NCBI GenBank assembly: GCA_030607765.1
Contig: JAUWJJ010000088.1
Location: 1 to 5,689, forward strand
Source: Candidatus Aerophobota bacterium
GTDB lineage: Bacteria; Aerophobota; Aerophobia; Aerophobales; B3-G15
Length of the DNA stretch: 5,689 nucleotides
Direction: 5' to 3'
Within the stretch, counting starts at the first letter, position 1. Each line of letters begins with the position of its first letter. Both the position numbers and the translations under genes were made by a program. This document shows positions 4,333 to 5,689 of the stretch, piece by piece. The notes under the pieces are model-generated. The model was not told the DNA's origin. It worked only from the letters and a program-made list of their open reading frames with translations, and ran no database searches.

Positions 4333-5025
4333 ATGAAAAAAGGAATTCTTTATTTAGTAGGAACTCCCATTGGCAATTTAAAAGATATTACCTCGAGGGC
4401 TTTGCAGATACTAAAAGAGGTAGACCTTATTGCCGCTGAGGACACCCGCCACACTCGAAAACTTCTTTCTCATTACGATATTCATACCTCTCTTACCAGT
4501 TTTTTTGAACATAACGAGTTAAGGAAAACATCCTATCTTATAAGGAGATTAAAGCAAGGAGATAAAATTGCTCTGGTGAGTAAGGCTGGAATGCCGGGAA
4601 TTTCTGATCCTGGATATTATTTGATAAGGGAAGCTATCAAGGAGGATATTTCTCTTGTTCCTGTTCCCGGACCCACTGCTCTTATATTAGCTCTAATAGC
4701 CTCAGGTTTTCCCACGCATAGCTTTGTTTTTGAGGGTTTTTTGGGAAGGAATAAAGAAAAACGGGTTCAGAAGCTAAGGAAGTTAAAAAAAGAGGAAAGA
4801 ACTATTGTTATTTATGTATCTCCCCATCGAATTAGAAAGGTTTTAGCTGAAATAGAGCAAATTTTAGGAGACCGTAGGATAGCAGTAGTTAGAGAAATTA
4901 CCAAGAAATTCGAGGAAACCATCAGGGATAGGGTAGGGAAGGTGATAAAAATATTTGAGGAAAAAAAGCCCAGAGGTGAGTTTACCCTGGTCATTGAGGG
5001 AAGGGAAAAAGATGAATGTTCTTAA
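4333..5025 (+). CDS. rsmI: 16S rRNA (cytidine-1402)-2'-O-methyltransferase
   Basis: A 230-residue SAM-dependent methyltransferase of the tetrapyrrole-methylase fold that modifies C1402 in the decoding centre of 16S rRNA. YLVGTPIGNLKDITSRAL (7-24) is the N-terminal signature, AAEDTRHTRKLL (34-45) and SFFEHNE (56-62) follow, then GISDPG (89-94), VPVPGPTALILALIASGFPT and the closing RGEFTLVIEG. Length fits the short form without an extra C-terminal domain. Three conserved spots are altered: 'SDAGTP' is SKAGMP (K84, M87), 'FLPR' is FLGR, and 'YESPHR' is YVSPHR. The fold is intact, but the first change lies in the SAM-binding loop region. The ATG is 2 nt after the reductase stop with no strong Shine-Dalgarno sequence, so translation is probably coupled. 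Confidence 0.92.
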   Translation: MKKGILYLVGTPIGNLKDITSRALQILKEVDLIAAEDTRHTRKLLSHYDIHTSLTSFFEHNELRKTSYLIRRLKQGDKIALVSKAGMPGISDPGYYLIREAIKEDISLVPVPGPTALILALIASGFPTHSFVFEGFLGRNKEKRVQKLRKLKKEERTIVIYVSPHRIRKVLAEIEQILGDRRIAVVREITKKFEETIRDRVGKVIKIFEEKKPRGEFTLVIEGREKDECS

Positions 5026-5069
5026 TTGTACGGGAAAGTGTTGAAATTACATCTATGTAGTGATAATCG

Positions 5070-5128
5070 ATAGCCGCGAGGCTTGAGAACCTGCGAAAAA
5101 CAAGCGTAACCTGAAGGTTGCGGCTACC
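5070..5128. repeat. Inverted pair of REP-like hairpins (BIME-like)
   Basis: TAGCCGCGAGGCTTGAGAAC starts at 5071 and ends in CTGCG at 5095; it is a degenerate plus-strand unit. CGTAACCT-GA-AGGTTGCG (5105-5122) is a minus-strand unit headed by GGTAGCC (5122-5128). The second is nearly the same as 1697-1719, with one T:G wobble. The two face each other, as in bacterial interspersed mosaic elements. Confidence 0.7.
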
Positions 5129-5134
5129 CTTTTT
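5105..5134 (+). terminator. Possible terminator after rsmI
   Basis: The hairpin at 5105-5122 is followed after 7 nt by a T-run (5130-5134). The gap is longer than in good intrinsic terminators, so this may be a REP element that only weakly ends or stabilises the reductase-rsmI transcript. Confidence 0.3.
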
Positions 5135-5179
5135 CTTAAAATTTTCAGTGAATTCAGTATCTTCAGTGGTTAATTATTC

Positions 5180-5207
5180 TTGACATTGAGGTATGATAAA
5201 GTAGGAT
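5180..5207 (+). promoter_or_regulatory. Possible promoter of thpR
   Basis: TTGACA (5180-5185) is followed after 16 nt by TAGGAT (5202-5207), a 4/6 match to the -10 box. That box overlaps TAGGA, the best ribosome-binding candidate for ATG 5216, so either the transcript is almost leaderless or the TTGACA is accidental. Confidence 0.3.
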
Positions 5208-5215
5208 AAAAGCAA

Positions 5216-5689
5216 ATGAGGTTATTTATAGCGGTAGAGCTTCCCGGATATATTCGAGAAGAAATTGCCCGGGTTCAAAATCGGCTAAAGATAACAAAAG
5301 ATAAAATAAAGTGGGTAGACCCTTCTTCTATTCACATTACTTTAAAATTCCTGGGAGAGGTGAGGGAAGAAAAGATAGAAGAAATTTTTCAAGTCATTGA
5401 ACAGATAACTGCAAAAATTGGTTTCTTTACCCTAAAAATTGAAGGAACAGGAGCCTTTCCCAATTTTGCCTCTCCCAGAGTAATCTGGATGGGAGCAAAA
5501 GATGCCTCTTCTCTTATCTATTTAGCTACAGAGCTGGAAAATGCATTAGAGAAGAAAGGTTTCTCAAGGGAGAAAAGAAAGTGGGTACCCCATTTAACAG
5601 TTGGAAGAGTTAAGACTTTAAAGGAAAAGGATAAATTAAAGGAGGTTGTTTTAAGGGAAGAAGGGAGCAGGATTGGAGAAATAAAGGTA
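5216..5689 (+). CDS. thpR: RNA 2',3'-cyclic phosphodiesterase (2'-5' RNA ligase family), 3' end outside the window
   Basis: The first 158 codons of a 2H-phosphoesterase superfamily protein, open to the right edge. It begins MRLFIAVELPGYIREEIARV, the usual 'RLFIA-ELP' opening. IKWVDPSSIHITLKFLGEV (31-49) contains the first HxT motif (H40-I-T42), and KWVPHLTVGRVK (122-133) the second (H126-L-T128). The two histidines form the active site. ASPRVIW (85-91) is the conserved strand between them. The family is about 180-190 residues, so only a short tail is missing. Members hydrolyse 2',3'-cyclic phosphate ends of RNA and can join tRNA halves by a 2'-5' bond in vitro; the cellular role is unclear. 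In many bacteria the gene neighbours cinA/recA, which would lie outside this window. Confidence 0.9.
   Translation, partial: MRLFIAVELPGYIREEIARVQNRLKITKDKIKWVDPSSIHITLKFLGEVREEKIEEIFQVIEQITAKIGFFTLKIEGTGAFPNFASPRVIWMGAKDASSLIYLATELENALEKKGFSREKRKWVPHLTVGRVKTLKEKDKLKEVVLREEGSRIGEIKV

Noticed and set aside
4812..4994. Minus-strand open frame of 60 codons
   Set aside because: It is antisense to the conserved C-terminal part of rsmI.
1..5689. tRNA, rRNA or riboswitch
   Set aside because: I saw no cloverleaf, rRNA segment or recognisable riboswitch core in the intergenic stretches; they are accounted for by repeats, promoters and gene remnants.

Overview
The window looks like a piece of the chromosome of an uncultivated, AT-rich bacterium. 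Four of the genes have near-consensus sigma-70 type promoters or good Shine-Dalgarno sequences, and rsmI and thpR are typical bacterial housekeeping genes. Two central genes, however, belong to families best known from archaeal and eukaryotic isoprenoid-lipid and glycan biology. I cannot name the phylum from sequence alone. Many short palindromic repeats and gene remnants between the genes fit a slow-growing, repeat-rich candidate-phylum genome.

Left third (1-1625), an accessory, eroded zone: it holds two MazEF-type toxin-antitoxin loci on opposite strands. The left locus (372-599 antitoxin, 212-385 toxin, minus strand) keeps its promoter, operator-like repeat and antitoxin, but its toxin is cut off after 57 codons. 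The right locus (1045-1625, plus strand) looks complete, with its own promoter. Between and beside them lie C-terminal remnants of GT4-type glycosyltransferases (168-221 and 675-967). Both carry the same 'CGCTCxCAATGACA' repeat at the equivalent place, so this is a duplicated and decayed glycosyltransferase region into which, or next to which, the toxin-antitoxin loci came.

Middle (1626-4330): a repeat-filled gap, a strong promoter, then an integral-membrane GlcNAc-1-phosphate transferase of the archaeal AglH / eukaryotic DPAGT1 type (2018-2944). Its best ribosome-binding site and ATG (1971) are out of frame by a single base in a G run; adding one G would restore the first membrane helix. After another cluster of palindromic repeats comes a geranylgeranyl-reductase family flavoprotein (3206-4330). 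Together these suggest, by inference, a reduced-polyprenol (dolichol-like) lipid carrier being made and then loaded with a sugar phosphate.

Right (4333-5689): rsmI (16S rRNA C1402 2'-O-methyltransferase) follows the reductase by 2 nt and has unusual substitutions in conserved motifs. After a further palindromic repeat pair, thpR (2H-family RNA 2',3'-cyclic phosphodiesterase) starts at 5216 and runs off the window. At least ten short hairpins of REP type (GTAG head plus a 7-8 bp stem with a tiny loop) fill the gaps between genes; their stems differ in sequence but stay paired.
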